A stretch of 64,000 nt of DNA from M3007 sp043764095 (GTDB taxonomy: Bacteria; Bacteroidota; Bacteroidia; Chitinophagales; Saprospiraceae). Every line of letters begins with the position of its first letter. Position 1 is the first letter of the stretch. The DNA lies in the NCBI GenBank assembly GCA_043764095.1, contig JAYUKX010000141.1, positions 124,001 to 188,000 on the forward strand, written 5' to 3'. The notes under the pieces were generated by a model. That model was given only the letters and a program-made list of their open reading frames with translations. It did no database searches and was not told the DNA's origin. Of the stretch, positions 37,977 to 47,202 are shown piece after piece. A program made the translations under genes and the position numbers.

Positions 37977-38576
37977 TTAAATTTCGTTCAAGAACCGCCC
38001 AAATACCCAACCCATTTCGCCATTATTTCGGCGTACTTGGTACCAAATATCATTGTCGGTTTTATCAAAAACGTAGGTAGGAAGATTGCTGGTCATCAAG
38101 CCATGTTTCGGGTGTTCGAATTGGATATCGTAAGCATTGTGGTCGGCATCGTAGCCCAATATTTTTACGGCTTTCCCTTTGAGTAGCGACGAACCATCTC
38201 CCAAATTGATACTTTGGTTTAAAATCGCTTCCGAATTGGACAAAGACACTTGCTTTTGAAGAATAGACACCTGCTCTCTTTCGTTAAAATTGCCCAATTT
38301 GTCGGAACTCACCGATGCCGAGGCGCGCATAATGACGTTTCCGGCATTTATTTCACCTTGACTCACTTTTTTGTCGGTAAAGCCGTTTACTTTGCGCAAT
38401 TCCGAATCCAGCGATTTGAGTTCAGCAGATAACTGTGCAAGTTCTTTGCGTTCGTTGAGTTCTTGTTTCTTGAATTCTAGTGCTTGGCGGGCCTTTTCCA
38501 CTTCGGATACTTTTTCATTGTTACAAGATGCAGCGATCAATGTGATGCTGAGGAATAATACTGCGGATAATTTCAT
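37977..38576 (-). CDS. SH3-domain lipoprotein with coiled coil
   Basis: A 199-residue lipoprotein starting at the ATG at 38576 (MKLSAVLFLSITLIAASC, lipid anchor C18). Residues ~24-65 form a charged coiled coil (VEKARQALEFKKQELNERKE). The rest is a bacterial SH3 domain (VIMRASASVSSDKLGNFNER ... WYQVRRNNGEMGWVFGRFL). SH3b domains usually bind cell-wall peptides. It is probably periplasmic. It is convergent with the preceding lipoprotein gene. Confidence 0.8.
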   Translation of the reverse strand: MKLSAVLFLSITLIAASCNNEKVSEVEKARQALEFKKQELNERKELAQLSAELKSLDSELRKVNGFTDKKVSQGEINAGNVIMRASASVSSDKLGNFNEREQVSILQKQVSLSNSEAILNQSINLGDGSSLLKGKAVKILGYDADHNAYDIQFEHPKHGLMTSNLPTYVFDKTDNDIWYQVRRNNGEMGWVFGRFLNEI

Positions 38577-38720
38577 GTTGTTTAATAATTTAATTGGTGA
38601 GTTTGATGGTACAATATTCGGTTGTGCCACAATATGGGATGTACAGGATCTAGTATTTAGATACAGATTAGGAGTAATCGTAGGAAATGGGCTAGTATTC
38701 GTTTTGTCAAAGTTAAATAC

Positions 38721-39536
38721 ATGAAGAAAACAGGTTACTTTATTGTACTCATTTTATTAGCGACAATACTCACCATTTTGACCCAAATAGGTGGTGTCGT
38801 CTTGCTATTGAGTGAATTATCCTATAAAAATGTACGGCAGGCAAAGCGAAGTCGCGTACTTACTTTTATGTTTTTTTACTCCATGGCAATATTATTTATT
38901 GTTCCAATACTGGCAAAACCATTTGGCCGTGTGCCGTTACCTGTTTATAGTAATGGCTTAGTAAAACCCGTTTCCATCTGGACGTGTATGCTCAACCGGC
39001 ATTATGTCCGTCCTGCGTTAAGGGAATCCGTAGAAAAAGCGGCAATTACACTAGAAACAACCTACACAGGAGCAGAAATCAGATACCTGGATGCAAATTT
39101 TCCATTTTTTGATGGCTTCCCATTGCTACCACACTTGAGCCACAGTGATGGAAAAAAACTCGATATTGCGTTCTTTTACAAGGAAAAACCAAGTCAAAAA
39201 CCGACGAATAACAAACCGTCAAGAAGTGGATACGGTGTTTTTACTGCACCCAAAAGCAACGAACGCAACCGAATATCGGAGTGCTTGGACAAAGGATATT
39301 GGCAATATGATTTTAGCAAATACCTCACCTTTGGTAGCCATCCCAATGATTTCGAATTAGATGAAGAGCGCACCCGTGCTTTGATTATGCTCTGGATCAA
39401 CGATCCCAATATAGAGAAAATGTTCATTGAACCACATTTAGAGGAACGCATGGGTTTAGCACAATATGATAAAGTGCGGTTGCATGGTTGTCAGGCGGTG
39501 CGGCATGACGATCATTTGCATGTGCAAATACGGTAA
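38721..39536 (+). CDS. Membrane-anchored LAS-type metallopeptidase-like protein
   Basis: A 271-residue protein with two N-terminal hydrophobic helices (YFIVLILLATILTILTQIGG and MFFYSMAILFIVPIL). The C-terminal half has HSDGKKLDIAFFY and GCQAVRHDDHLHVQIR, an HxxGxxxD ... HxH pattern like the zinc site of LAS peptidases (MepA/M15, peptidoglycan amidases). The assignment rests on this motif pair only. It would act on cell-wall peptides outside the membrane. Confidence 0.6.
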   Translation: MKKTGYFIVLILLATILTILTQIGGVVLLLSELSYKNVRQAKRSRVLTFMFFYSMAILFIVPILAKPFGRVPLPVYSNGLVKPVSIWTCMLNRHYVRPALRESVEKAAITLETTYTGAEIRYLDANFPFFDGFPLLPHLSHSDGKKLDIAFFYKEKPSQKPTNNKPSRSGYGVFTAPKSNERNRISECLDKGYWQYDFSKYLTFGSHPNDFELDEERTRALIMLWINDPNIEKMFIEPHLEERMGLAQYDKVRLHGCQAVRHDDHLHVQIR

Positions 39537-39577
39537 TTTATCTCAATTTTCAAGTGGCTCTCTTTAATGATTGGCAT

Positions 39578-39743
39578 ATTGTCGGGGCGATTTTTCAGTC
39601 TAATGTCGTCAACTTAGCGATCTACTAACTACAAAGTACCTAAACTTTTCATCGAATTGAGTAAATATTCAGTAATCCAAAGTGTCCTATAAACCAAATG
39701 TGCCTATTGTCGGGGTGACAGAAAAAGTCGCCCCGACAATAGG
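39578..39743. repeat. MITE-like element with terminal inverted repeats, copy B
   Basis: The 407-bp gap 39537-39943 holds no gene. ATTGTCGGGGCGA (39578-39590) recurs inverted at 39728-39740, giving perfect 13-bp ends that extend imperfectly further inward. The left part (CTAATG ... GATCTACTAACTACAAAGT) is clearly related to the left part of the element at 20331 (GATCCACTAACCACGAAGT). It is short, non-coding and dispersed, so a MITE or REP-derived element. Confidence 0.65.
39703..39743 (+). terminator. 17-bp hairpin, possible terminator
   Basis: CCTATTGTCGGGGTGAC (39703-39719) pairs with GTCGCCCCGACAATAGG (39727-39743), with one G-U. There is no clear T-run after it, so it may just be the inner half of the MITE-like element. 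Confidence 0.35.
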
Positions 39744-39943
39744 CTCGCATTCGATAAGTGTTCACTTGGGCTTGATGCGATGGGGCAAGAGATCAAAAAT
39801 AACTGCTCCCTAATTTATGCAATTCCCCCCAAAAATACATCCTTCCCGCGGTCACAGAATAAACAAAAACATTCTACAACACCATTTCATTCATTTTTCC
39901 GTTATTTGTGCGGAAAATTTCCCTTTCAATTAAATAGCCACCT

Positions 39944-42900
39944 ATGCAAATCACCCTTAAAGGCATTCTTTTTGCTGCCCTATTAGCCACTTTGGCATCT
40001 TGTCATCTATTCAATAAAAACAAAACTGAAACCACCATGGCCACAACCGGAGACTATACATCCGAATGGAAAATCGTGGATAGCCTTGAACAACAGCGGC
40101 TACCCAAAAGTGCACTCGAAAAAGTAGAATCAATCGCACTACGCGCACGCGCAGAAAACAATACCGAGCAAATCCTCAAAACGGTCATTTATAAAGGCAA
40201 ATACACCGTCGAACTGGAAGAAGACGGTATCGTAAAAGCCATACAACTCTTTGAAACAGAAGAAAAAACAGCAACACAACCCGCTAAAGCCGTACTCCAA
40301 AGTATGCTAGGCGAAATGTACCGCAATTACCTACAAAGCAATGGCTGGAACCTATCATCACGTACACCTATTCCCGATGGAGAAGGAGGCGATATCCTCA
40401 CTTGGTCTGCTGCACAGATTGAAAAACGCGCTTTAGACCTGTATCTTTCGTCTGTTGAACCCATTGAATTACTGTACAATACGCCCGTTGGCAATTTTAA
40501 AGAACTCATTCGTAAAGGTATCAATGATAGCATTTCGGGCAATAGCCTCCACCCTACCCTATTGGATATTTTGGCTTACCGCGCCATAGCGCATACGAGT
40601 AACGAAAGCAGTTATTTGAACGAGCCAAGTTTCAGGTTCAACCTCGATCAAGAGGCCGCTTTTGCGCAACCTGACGCTTTTGTAAAAACCAAGTTTGAAT
40701 CCGAAGATTTGAACTCCGGTAAGTGGCGCACCATTCAAATGTACCAAAAACTCACCGAATGGCACTTGAAAAAGCCACAATCGCCATCTATTGTTGAAGT
40801 AACGCTGCGCAGATTAGAATTTGCTCAAAACAATAGCAGTAGAAATGATATTGATAAATTATATATTTCGGCACTTGACGATTTATTAAAAACATGGAAA
40901 TCATCACCCGTTTGTACCGAAATTATGTACAACCAAGCCAGATATTGGGTGAACCGAAGTCAAATAAAAGATGCGGTCGAGATTTGCAAGAAGGCAATCG
41001 CTGCTTTCCCAGATAGTTATGGGGCTAATGAATGTAAAAGTTTATTGGCACAATTGGAGCAACCTGCGTTGCAATTGCAAATAGAACAGCATAATTTGCC
41101 GGAACAAGCCATTTTATTGCATTTATCCTACAAAAATATAGACCAAGGTACTTACAAAATTGTAGAATGGCCCGAAGAGACCGATAAGCAAAACAATGAA
41201 GACGTGCAATCAAGATTATTAATGGCCAAAGCGGTATCCAAAACGGCATTTACCATCAAAAATCCAGGCGACTACCAACAACACCACACCGAAATAATGG
41301 TAAATCCATTGCCTTCGGGTAATTATGCCATTGTTTTATCCAAAACGGGTAATTTTGATAAAAAGGAAGACATTAGCGATTATGCCTTCTTTAATTGCAC
41401 CAATATTGCAGCAATCCGTTTGGCTTCTTCCAATAATTATACAGATTATTGGGTTGTTGACCGCGCCACAGGGCAACCATTGCCGGGCATCAAAGGCGAT
41501 CTTATGGAGTATCGGTGGGATAATAACCGTAATAAAGCCACTTATATACGTGAAGTAGTGAGCGATGCCAATGGCAATGTACGGATAGAGGGGGATAGGA
41601 AAAACTCCAATATGTACGTGATCTTTAGGTCTGGGAAAAATACCGTCCGCACTGATTACTTCAATAATTATCAGCAAGAAATACCCCACCATTCCGGAGA
41701 AGTGCAATTCTTCACCGACCGCAGTATTTATCGTCCCGGACAAACCATTTATTTTAAAGGTATTGCGCTCAAACGCAACGAAAAATATATGCCTTCCATT
41801 CTTGCAAATACTGCCGTCACCGTCACATTGCGCGATGCAAATGGACAAGAACGCGGTAAAATGGATCTTAAAACCAACGAATTTGGTACATTTAATGCCA
41901 CCTTTATATTACCAACAGGTGTATTAACAGGTAGTTTTAGTATTGAAGCAGTAGGCGACGCTGGTAGTGGTACTACTTATGTCCAGGTGGAGGAATACAA
42001 ACGCCCTAAATTCGAGGTGACCTTTGAACCCATGGAAGGCAGTTACCGCATCAATGAACAGGTGACCGTAAAAGGATTGGCGATGAATTACGCCGGCAAC
42101 CCCTCCGATGCATCTAAAGTAACGTGGCGGGTGGTACGACGCACATGGACTCCTTGGTGGTGGTACAAACGCGGTGGCGGCTATTATAACGATGATGTAC
42201 AAGAAATTGCACAAGGCACTGTTACCACAGGCGTGGATGGCAAATTCGATATTGTATTCAAAGCAATACCTAGCGACGAACCGGAAGCCCAATACCCGCC
42301 AGCATTCAATTACGAGGTGACAGCAGAGGTGACCGATCAAAGCGGTGAAACCCGTTCGGGCGAAACATCAGTAAAAATTGGTAAATACAGTGTAATATTG
42401 AGCAATAGCCTAGAATTGAAAACGATTTTGGATTCGCTAAAATCGGTGTCTTTGATTACTAATAATTTGGCCGACAAAAAGATTCCGACAAAAGGTATCA
42501 TTACCCTCCAAAAATTGAGCGCACCGGATCGTTTTTTCAAAACAAAACCTTTCCAAGCCATTGATATTACCAGTATTGACGAGGCGACTTTCAGGAAAAA
42601 CTTTCCAGCATTCGCCTATAACGAGGAGGATTTACCTAAAAATTGGAAACCCGTGGGTGCAGCCTTAACCTATAATTTTGATACAGGTAAATCGGATAAA
42701 ATTGACCTAACGACTCAAAATATCGCACCCGGACACTATAAAGTGACGATGGAGGCCAAAGATAGTTATGGAGTCACAGTCACTTCTGAAAAAACAGTAG
42801 AAGTGCGCAAGAATACCTTAGATTTCCAGGGTGCTGCACATATCTCTAAAAATCAAATTGTTCATCCCGGCGAAACCGCGAGCATGACGATTGTTACGTC

Positions 42901-45900
42901 TTTCCCAGGTTTGTTTTCGTTAGTGGTCAATAATCGCGCATTTCAACCCGTAGAAACGGTTTGGTATAATATTATTGGAAATAAAAACCTTGAATTTCCC
43001 ATTCGCGAAGCAGATCGCGGCGGTATGATCACCCATTGGATAGCAGTATATGATAACCGCGTTTATGCAGGTACAAGTACTTGGCAAATACCATTCGACA
43101 ATAAAAAACTCGATATTAAATTTGAAACGTTCCGAGATAAGATGCTGCCGGGCGGTAAAGAAGAATGGCGTTTGCGCATTACCGGGCCTAATAAAGAAAA
43201 AGTAGCCGCTGAATTGGCTGCTTCTATGTACGATGCTTCTTTAGATCAATTTTCGCCGTTTCAATGGGATTTTAGCCCGTTTTATGGCAATGTAGGCCAC
43301 GAACAGCCTTATGCTCAGGGTATTGGAGGTGTAAATGGCATGAATTACATACAATATAATTATAACGATGGCATTCCATATCCTATTCGCAATTACCCAA
43401 ACTTGAACTGGTATGATTTCCCGCTGTACGGCAATCGGGGTAGAATGGGGCGTTCGTTTGGTGATTACGGAGGTGCTCCCGTTATGGAGGACGTGGCACT
43501 TATGTCTGCTCCTGTTATGGCAACTGGAGGCAGTGCGCCAGAAGAAGGATCGAGAGATAATTATAAAAGACCTAGCAGTATGGGCTACTTGTCAGATGAC
43601 AATGAAAAATCGAGCAAAGTGGCTGGAGGTATAGTTACCCCCCCGGCCCCCTTACCCGCCCAAATCCGTACTAACCTTAACGAAACCGTTTTCTTTTTCC
43701 CTGAATTACGCACCGATGCCAATGGCGATGTGTTGGTCAAATTCACGATGAATGAAGCGCTTACAAAGTGGAAATTTCAGGTTTTTGCGCATACCAAGGA
43801 GTTGCAATACGCTTTGGCCGAAAAATCGGTAGTGACGCAAAAAGATTTGATGATTACCGCTAATGCACCCCGTTTTTTCCGCGCTGGTGATGAACTAGAA
43901 TTTGCCGCAAAAATTAGTAACCTCACAGATGCGGCTACAACGGGTACGGCCAGCCTCGCTTTGATGGATGCAGCAACCCTGAAACCGCTGGAAACAGAAT
44001 TGGGATTGACCGCACCGGGCGTTACATTCTCCGTTGGTGCCAAGCAATCCACGGCTGTCCGTTGGAAAATAACCATTCCCACCGATTTTACAGGCGCAGT
44101 CACTTGGCGCGTTTTTGCGGAGAGCAAAGCAGGCCGCGACGGAGAAGAAAGTACCGTGCCAGTAGTCACCAATCGAATGCTGGTCACCGAAAGCCTGCCA
44201 ATGGCTTTACGCGGGAATCAAGAAAAGACTTTCCGTTTTGACGAATGGAAACCATCTGCAACGCGTACTCCTATGTCTTATACTTTGGAATTTACGTCCA
44301 ATCCGGCTTGGTATGCAGTACAATCACTCCCCTATTTGATGGAGTTTCCGCACGAATGCAGCGAGCAGGTATTTAGCCGATTCTATGCCAACACACTAGC
44401 GAGTTCTATTACGGAGAAAATGCCGGCCATCCGCCGTATTTACGATCGTTGGAAAGGCACAAAAGCGTTGGAATCTAATTTGAGTAAAAATCAAGAGTTG
44501 AAATACGCTTTATTAGAAGAAACGCCTTGGGTGCTGGACGCGCAAGATGAAGCCAAGCAAAAGCAACAAATTGGGCTTTTATTCGACCTTAATAAAATGG
44601 CCGACGAACGTACACGCGCCATTAATACCTTAAGCGAACGACAGTCTGAAAATGGCGGCTGGCCTTGGTTCCCTGGCGGACAAGAAAGTTGGGGCATTAC
44701 ACAGCATATTGTATGTGGTATGGCACATTTAGAGCGTTTACAAGCGTTTACCCTGCAAAACGATGCTACAGCCGCCAATATGATGGATCGCGCAATGGGC
44801 TTTTGCCAAGCACAGGCCGATAAAAATTACGAGGAAATTAAAAAAAGGGTCGAAAAAGGCCAAGCCAAATGGGATGATGACCATTTGAGTAGTCTCGTTA
44901 TTCAATACCTATATGCACGATCGTTTTCGAAGGTGGATAAACCGGATAAAATTTTTGCATTTTATACAAACCTGATAGGGAAATATTGGACAAGTAAAAA
45001 TTTATATGAACAGGGATTATTGGCCTTAGTGACGTACCGTATCGGCGATAAAACATTAGCCGCAAGCATTGTAAAATCGTTGAAAGAACGTGCTATGGTT
45101 AAGGAGGAACTAGGTATGTATTGGCCCAATGATTGGGGTATGTATTGGTACCAGTTGCCCGTAGAAACCCAAGCCATTATGATTGAGGTATTCCATGAAG
45201 TAGCCGCAGATCGTACCGCTGTGGACGACCTTAGGATTTGGTTGCTCAAGAATAAGCAAACCAACCGTTGGGAAAGCACTAAAGCAACCGCTGAGGCCAT
45301 TTATGCCTTGTTACTTACAGGTGACAACTGGCTCGAATCCACCAAAAACGTACAAGTGACTTTGGGTGGACAAAAAATAAACCCTAAGGAATACGAACCC
45401 GGCAGTGGCTATTTTAAACAAACCTGGAGCGGGAGTGAGATGAAGCCATCTTGGTCGGAAGTAAGCGTTAAAAACCCGAATAACACAATTGTTTGGGGGG
45501 CAGCCTATCGCCAGTATTTTGATGATTTGGACAATATTACGACGTTCAAAAAAACAGGTTTGACCATCGTTCGTACTATTTTTAGAGAGCGTAACTCAGC
45601 AAAAGGCCCAATGTTAGAGGCCATAAAAGAGGGCGATAAGATCCAAGTAGGCGACCAAATAAAGGTGCGTATTGAAATCCGTTCGGATCGACAGATGGAA
45701 TTTGTGCATTTGAAGGATATGCGCCCGTCGGGTTGCGAACCCAAAAATGTATTAAGTGGCTACCGCTACCAAGGCGGTTTGGGTTATTACGAAAGTACCC
45801 GCGATTTGGCGACGCATTTCTTCATAGATTATCTACCGCGCGGAACATTTGTGTTAGAATATCCGTTGGTGGCTACCCACAAGGGCAATATGTCCTTTGG

Positions 45901-45976
45901 TATTTCGACGCTACAATCCATGTATGCACCCGAATTTACCTCACACTCTAATGGAATCAGAATAAAAATTGATTAA
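39944..45976 (+). CDS. Alpha-2-macroglobulin family lipoprotein
   Basis: A 2010-residue protein, lipid-anchored through C20 (LLATLASC). The MG1/MG2 part is marked by FFTDRSIYRPGQTIYFKGIA, followed by several beta-sandwich domains. The bait/A2M region is FPELRTDANGDVLVKFTMNE followed by ALTKWKFQVFAHTK. The thioester-type motif is C1472-S-E-Q1475 (PHECSEQVFSRF), then the alpha/alpha toroid repeats (NTLSERQSENGGWPWFPGGQ) and a C-terminal receptor-like domain. The N-terminal ~350 residues are helical and specific to Bacteroidota. Such proteins trap attacking proteases in the periplasm or on the surface. The Cys and Gln of the thioester are both kept. It is a single-gene unit ended by a hairpin. 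Confidence 0.93.
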   Translation: MQITLKGILFAALLATLASCHLFNKNKTETTMATTGDYTSEWKIVDSLEQQRLPKSALEKVESIALRARAENNTEQILKTVIYKGKYTVELEEDGIVKAIQLFETEEKTATQPAKAVLQSMLGEMYRNYLQSNGWNLSSRTPIPDGEGGDILTWSAAQIEKRALDLYLSSVEPIELLYNTPVGNFKELIRKGINDSISGNSLHPTLLDILAYRAIAHTSNESSYLNEPSFRFNLDQEAAFAQPDAFVKTKFESEDLNSGKWRTIQMYQKLTEWHLKKPQSPSIVEVTLRRLEFAQNNSSRNDIDKLYISALDDLLKTWKSSPVCTEIMYNQARYWVNRSQIKDAVEICKKAIAAFPDSYGANECKSLLAQLEQPALQLQIEQHNLPEQAILLHLSYKNIDQGTYKIVEWPEETDKQNNEDVQSRLLMAKAVSKTAFTIKNPGDYQQHHTEIMVNPLPSGNYAIVLSKTGNFDKKEDISDYAFFNCTNIAAIRLASSNNYTDYWVVDRATGQPLPGIKGDLMEYRWDNNRNKATYIREVVSDANGNVRIEGDRKNSNMYVIFRSGKNTVRTDYFNNYQQEIPHHSGEVQFFTDRSIYRPGQTIYFKGIALKRNEKYMPSILANTAVTVTLRDANGQERGKMDLKTNEFGTFNATFILPTGVLTGSFSIEAVGDAGSGTTYVQVEEYKRPKFEVTFEPMEGSYRINEQVTVKGLAMNYAGNPSDASKVTWRVVRRTWTPWWWYKRGGGYYNDDVQEIAQGTVTTGVDGKFDIVFKAIPSDEPEAQYPPAFNYEVTAEVTDQSGETRSGETSVKIGKYSVILSNSLELKTILDSLKSVSLITNNLADKKIPTKGIITLQKLSAPDRFFKTKPFQAIDITSIDEATFRKNFPAFAYNEEDLPKNWKPVGAALTYNFDTGKSDKIDLTTQNIAPGHYKVTMEAKDSYGVTVTSEKTVEVRKNTLDFQGAAHISKNQIVHPGETASMTIVTSFPGLFSLVVNNRAFQPVETVWYNIIGNKNLEFPIREADRGGMITHWIAVYDNRVYAGTSTWQIPFDNKKLDIKFETFRDKMLPGGKEEWRLRITGPNKEKVAAELAASMYDASLDQFSPFQWDFSPFYGNVGHEQPYAQGIGGVNGMNYIQYNYNDGIPYPIRNYPNLNWYDFPLYGNRGRMGRSFGDYGGAPVMEDVALMSAPVMATGGSAPEEGSRDNYKRPSSMGYLSDDNEKSSKVAGGIVTPPAPLPAQIRTNLNETVFFFPELRTDANGDVLVKFTMNEALTKWKFQVFAHTKELQYALAEKSVVTQKDLMITANAPRFFRAGDELEFAAKISNLTDAATTGTASLALMDAATLKPLETELGLTAPGVTFSVGAKQSTAVRWKITIPTDFTGAVTWRVFAESKAGRDGEESTVPVVTNRMLVTESLPMALRGNQEKTFRFDEWKPSATRTPMSYTLEFTSNPAWYAVQSLPYLMEFPHECSEQVFSRFYANTLASSITEKMPAIRRIYDRWKGTKALESNLSKNQELKYALLEETPWVLDAQDEAKQKQQIGLLFDLNKMADERTRAINTLSERQSENGGWPWFPGGQESWGITQHIVCGMAHLERLQAFTLQNDATAANMMDRAMGFCQAQADKNYEEIKKRVEKGQAKWDDDHLSSLVIQYLYARSFSKVDKPDKIFAFYTNLIGKYWTSKNLYEQGLLALVTYRIGDKTLAASIVKSLKERAMVKEELGMYWPNDWGMYWYQLPVETQAIMIEVFHEVAADRTAVDDLRIWLLKNKQTNRWESTKATAEAIYALLLTGDNWLESTKNVQVTLGGQKINPKEYEPGSGYFKQTWSGSEMKPSWSEVSVKNPNNTIVWGAAYRQYFDDLDNITTFKKTGLTIVRTIFRERNSAKGPMLEAIKEGDKIQVGDQIKVRIEIRSDRQMEFVHLKDMRPSGCEPKNVLSGYRYQGGLGYYESTRDLATHFFIDYLPRGTFVLEYPLVATHKGNMSFGISTLQSMYAPEFTSHSNGIRIKID

Positions 45977-46022
45977 TTAAGGTTTTATTTAGCAATTAAA
46001 ATTCTTTTTTTAGTACTTTTTT

Positions 46023-46082
46023 AAGGCTCATTTTTTTTATAAAATATTTATAATCAAATATTTATAAAAAAATTGAGCCTTA
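46023..46082 (+). terminator. Intrinsic terminator after the alpha-2-macroglobulin gene
   Basis: AAGGCTCA plus a T-tract pairs with the distal A-tract plus TTGAGCCTT. The AT core (TAAATATTTGAT type) forms a long stem of about 28 bp. It sits 46 bp after the stop codon. Confidence 0.7.
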
Positions 46083-46135
46083 CTTTTTACCGACAAATTG
46101 ACATTTATGTATTTTTCCTGAAATGGCCTTCCCCT

Positions 46136-46143
46136 TACATTTG
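46136..46143 (+). promoter_or_regulatory. -7 box TACATTTG of the Crp/Fnr gene
   Basis: A TAnnTTTG match about 60 bases before the ATG at 46204. Confidence 0.45.
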
Positions 46144-46203
46144 TATCATTAAATGTGGCTCTAATCCAAATATTATTTACAAACTACTACTTATTCAAGG
46201 GTT

Positions 46204-46884
46204 ATGGAAAATTCAAACAAAATTCAACTGCTTGCGCGTATGCCAATCTTGTCCGCTCTTCAACCAGCGGAGTTGGAACAATTGGCAAATAGTACGCAAC
46301 TGAAACGTGTCAACCGCTTCCACTTTATTTACATGCCCGATGAAAAGGCAGAATTCCTATATTTTCTTTTGAAAGGGAAGATTAAAATTGGCACATTCGC
46401 TTTGGATGGTCGCGAGGTAATCAAGGAGATCCTTCAGCCGGAGCAACCATTCGGAGATATGGCCATTGCTGGTGAAAAGACCCACAGTGATTTTGCTCAG
46501 GCAATGGGAGATGAAGTAGAAATTTTGACAGTTAGAATGTCCGATTTCTTACACCTGATGCAAGCCAATTCTAACCTGATGTTCTCTTGCTTACAACACC
46601 TCAACCAACGCCTAATGCGTGTGGAAGACCGCCTCGCATCATTAGTATTGAAAGATGCTCGTGAACGTATCATCGAATTTTTGATCGATACAGCAGGACG
46701 TGAAGGACGTAAAGTAGGTTATGAAACATTGGTTAAGCACCAGTTGACGCAGCAGGAAATTGCTAACTTGACGGGTACTAGCCGCCAAACGGTGACTTCT
46801 GTACTGAATGATTTGCGTAAATCAAATTTGATTTATTTTAATCGAAACAGTATTTTAATCCGCGACCTTCAAAATTTGAGTTAA
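46204..46884 (+). CDS. Crp/Fnr family transcriptional regulator
   Basis: A 226-residue regulator. An N-terminal cyclic-nucleotide-type beta-roll (FHFIYMPDEKAEFLYFLLKG, EQPFGDMAIAGE) and the long dimer helix are followed by a winged HTH_Crp domain (HQLTQQEIANLTGTSRQTVT, SVLNDLRKSNLI). There is no Fnr-like Cys cluster, so it is not an oxygen sensor of the 4Fe-4S kind. The ligand cannot be told. It is a single gene with its own promoter and terminator. Confidence 0.92.
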   Translation: MENSNKIQLLARMPILSALQPAELEQLANSTQLKRVNRFHFIYMPDEKAEFLYFLLKGKIKIGTFALDGREVIKEILQPEQPFGDMAIAGEKTHSDFAQAMGDEVEILTVRMSDFLHLMQANSNLMFSCLQHLNQRLMRVEDRLASLVLKDARERIIEFLIDTAGREGRKVGYETLVKHQLTQQEIANLTGTSRQTVTSVLNDLRKSNLIYFNRNSILIRDLQNLS

Positions 46885-46895
46885 ACACAAGGGAG

Positions 46896-46942
46896 ATGCA
46901 ACATCGGAATTTGCCACTATTTCGATGTTGCATACCTTTTTT
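46896..46942 (+). terminator. Intrinsic terminator after the Crp/Fnr gene
   Basis: ATGCAACATCG (46896-46906) pairs with CGATGTTGCAT (46923-46933) and is followed by ACCTTTTTT. The rest of the gap up to 47202 shows no convincing gene or structure. Confidence 0.8.
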
Positions 46943-47202
46943 GAGTTTTTTTTTTCATCCATCCAACTTTTGCTTACTATTCTACGTCTTTCCTTCAACG
47001 CATTTACCTTCTCAACAAAACGCTCCTATGGCTCCTTACAATTATACCGCTTATCCTTCGTATCAGCAAATATGGTATTATAGCCCTACGCACATTATAC
47101 ACCACCAGCGTAAAGTACCAATACGCTTGTATTTTACGCTTTTTCAACGGCATGCTTATCAAAGTGCAAATACATCAACATCTGTCAAAAACTAAAAAGC
47201 GC

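Noticed and set aside
39703..39743. Definite terminator
   Set aside because: Strong stem but no T-tract. Better explained as part of the MITE-like element, so kept only at low confidence.
41336..41848. 170-residue coding sequence on the minus strand
   Set aside because: Antisense to the alpha-2-macroglobulin gene. It arises from codon bias of the opposite strand.
46896..47195. 99-residue coding sequence on the plus strand
   Set aside because: It starts inside the terminator of the Crp/Fnr gene, has a biased composition and no recognised domain.
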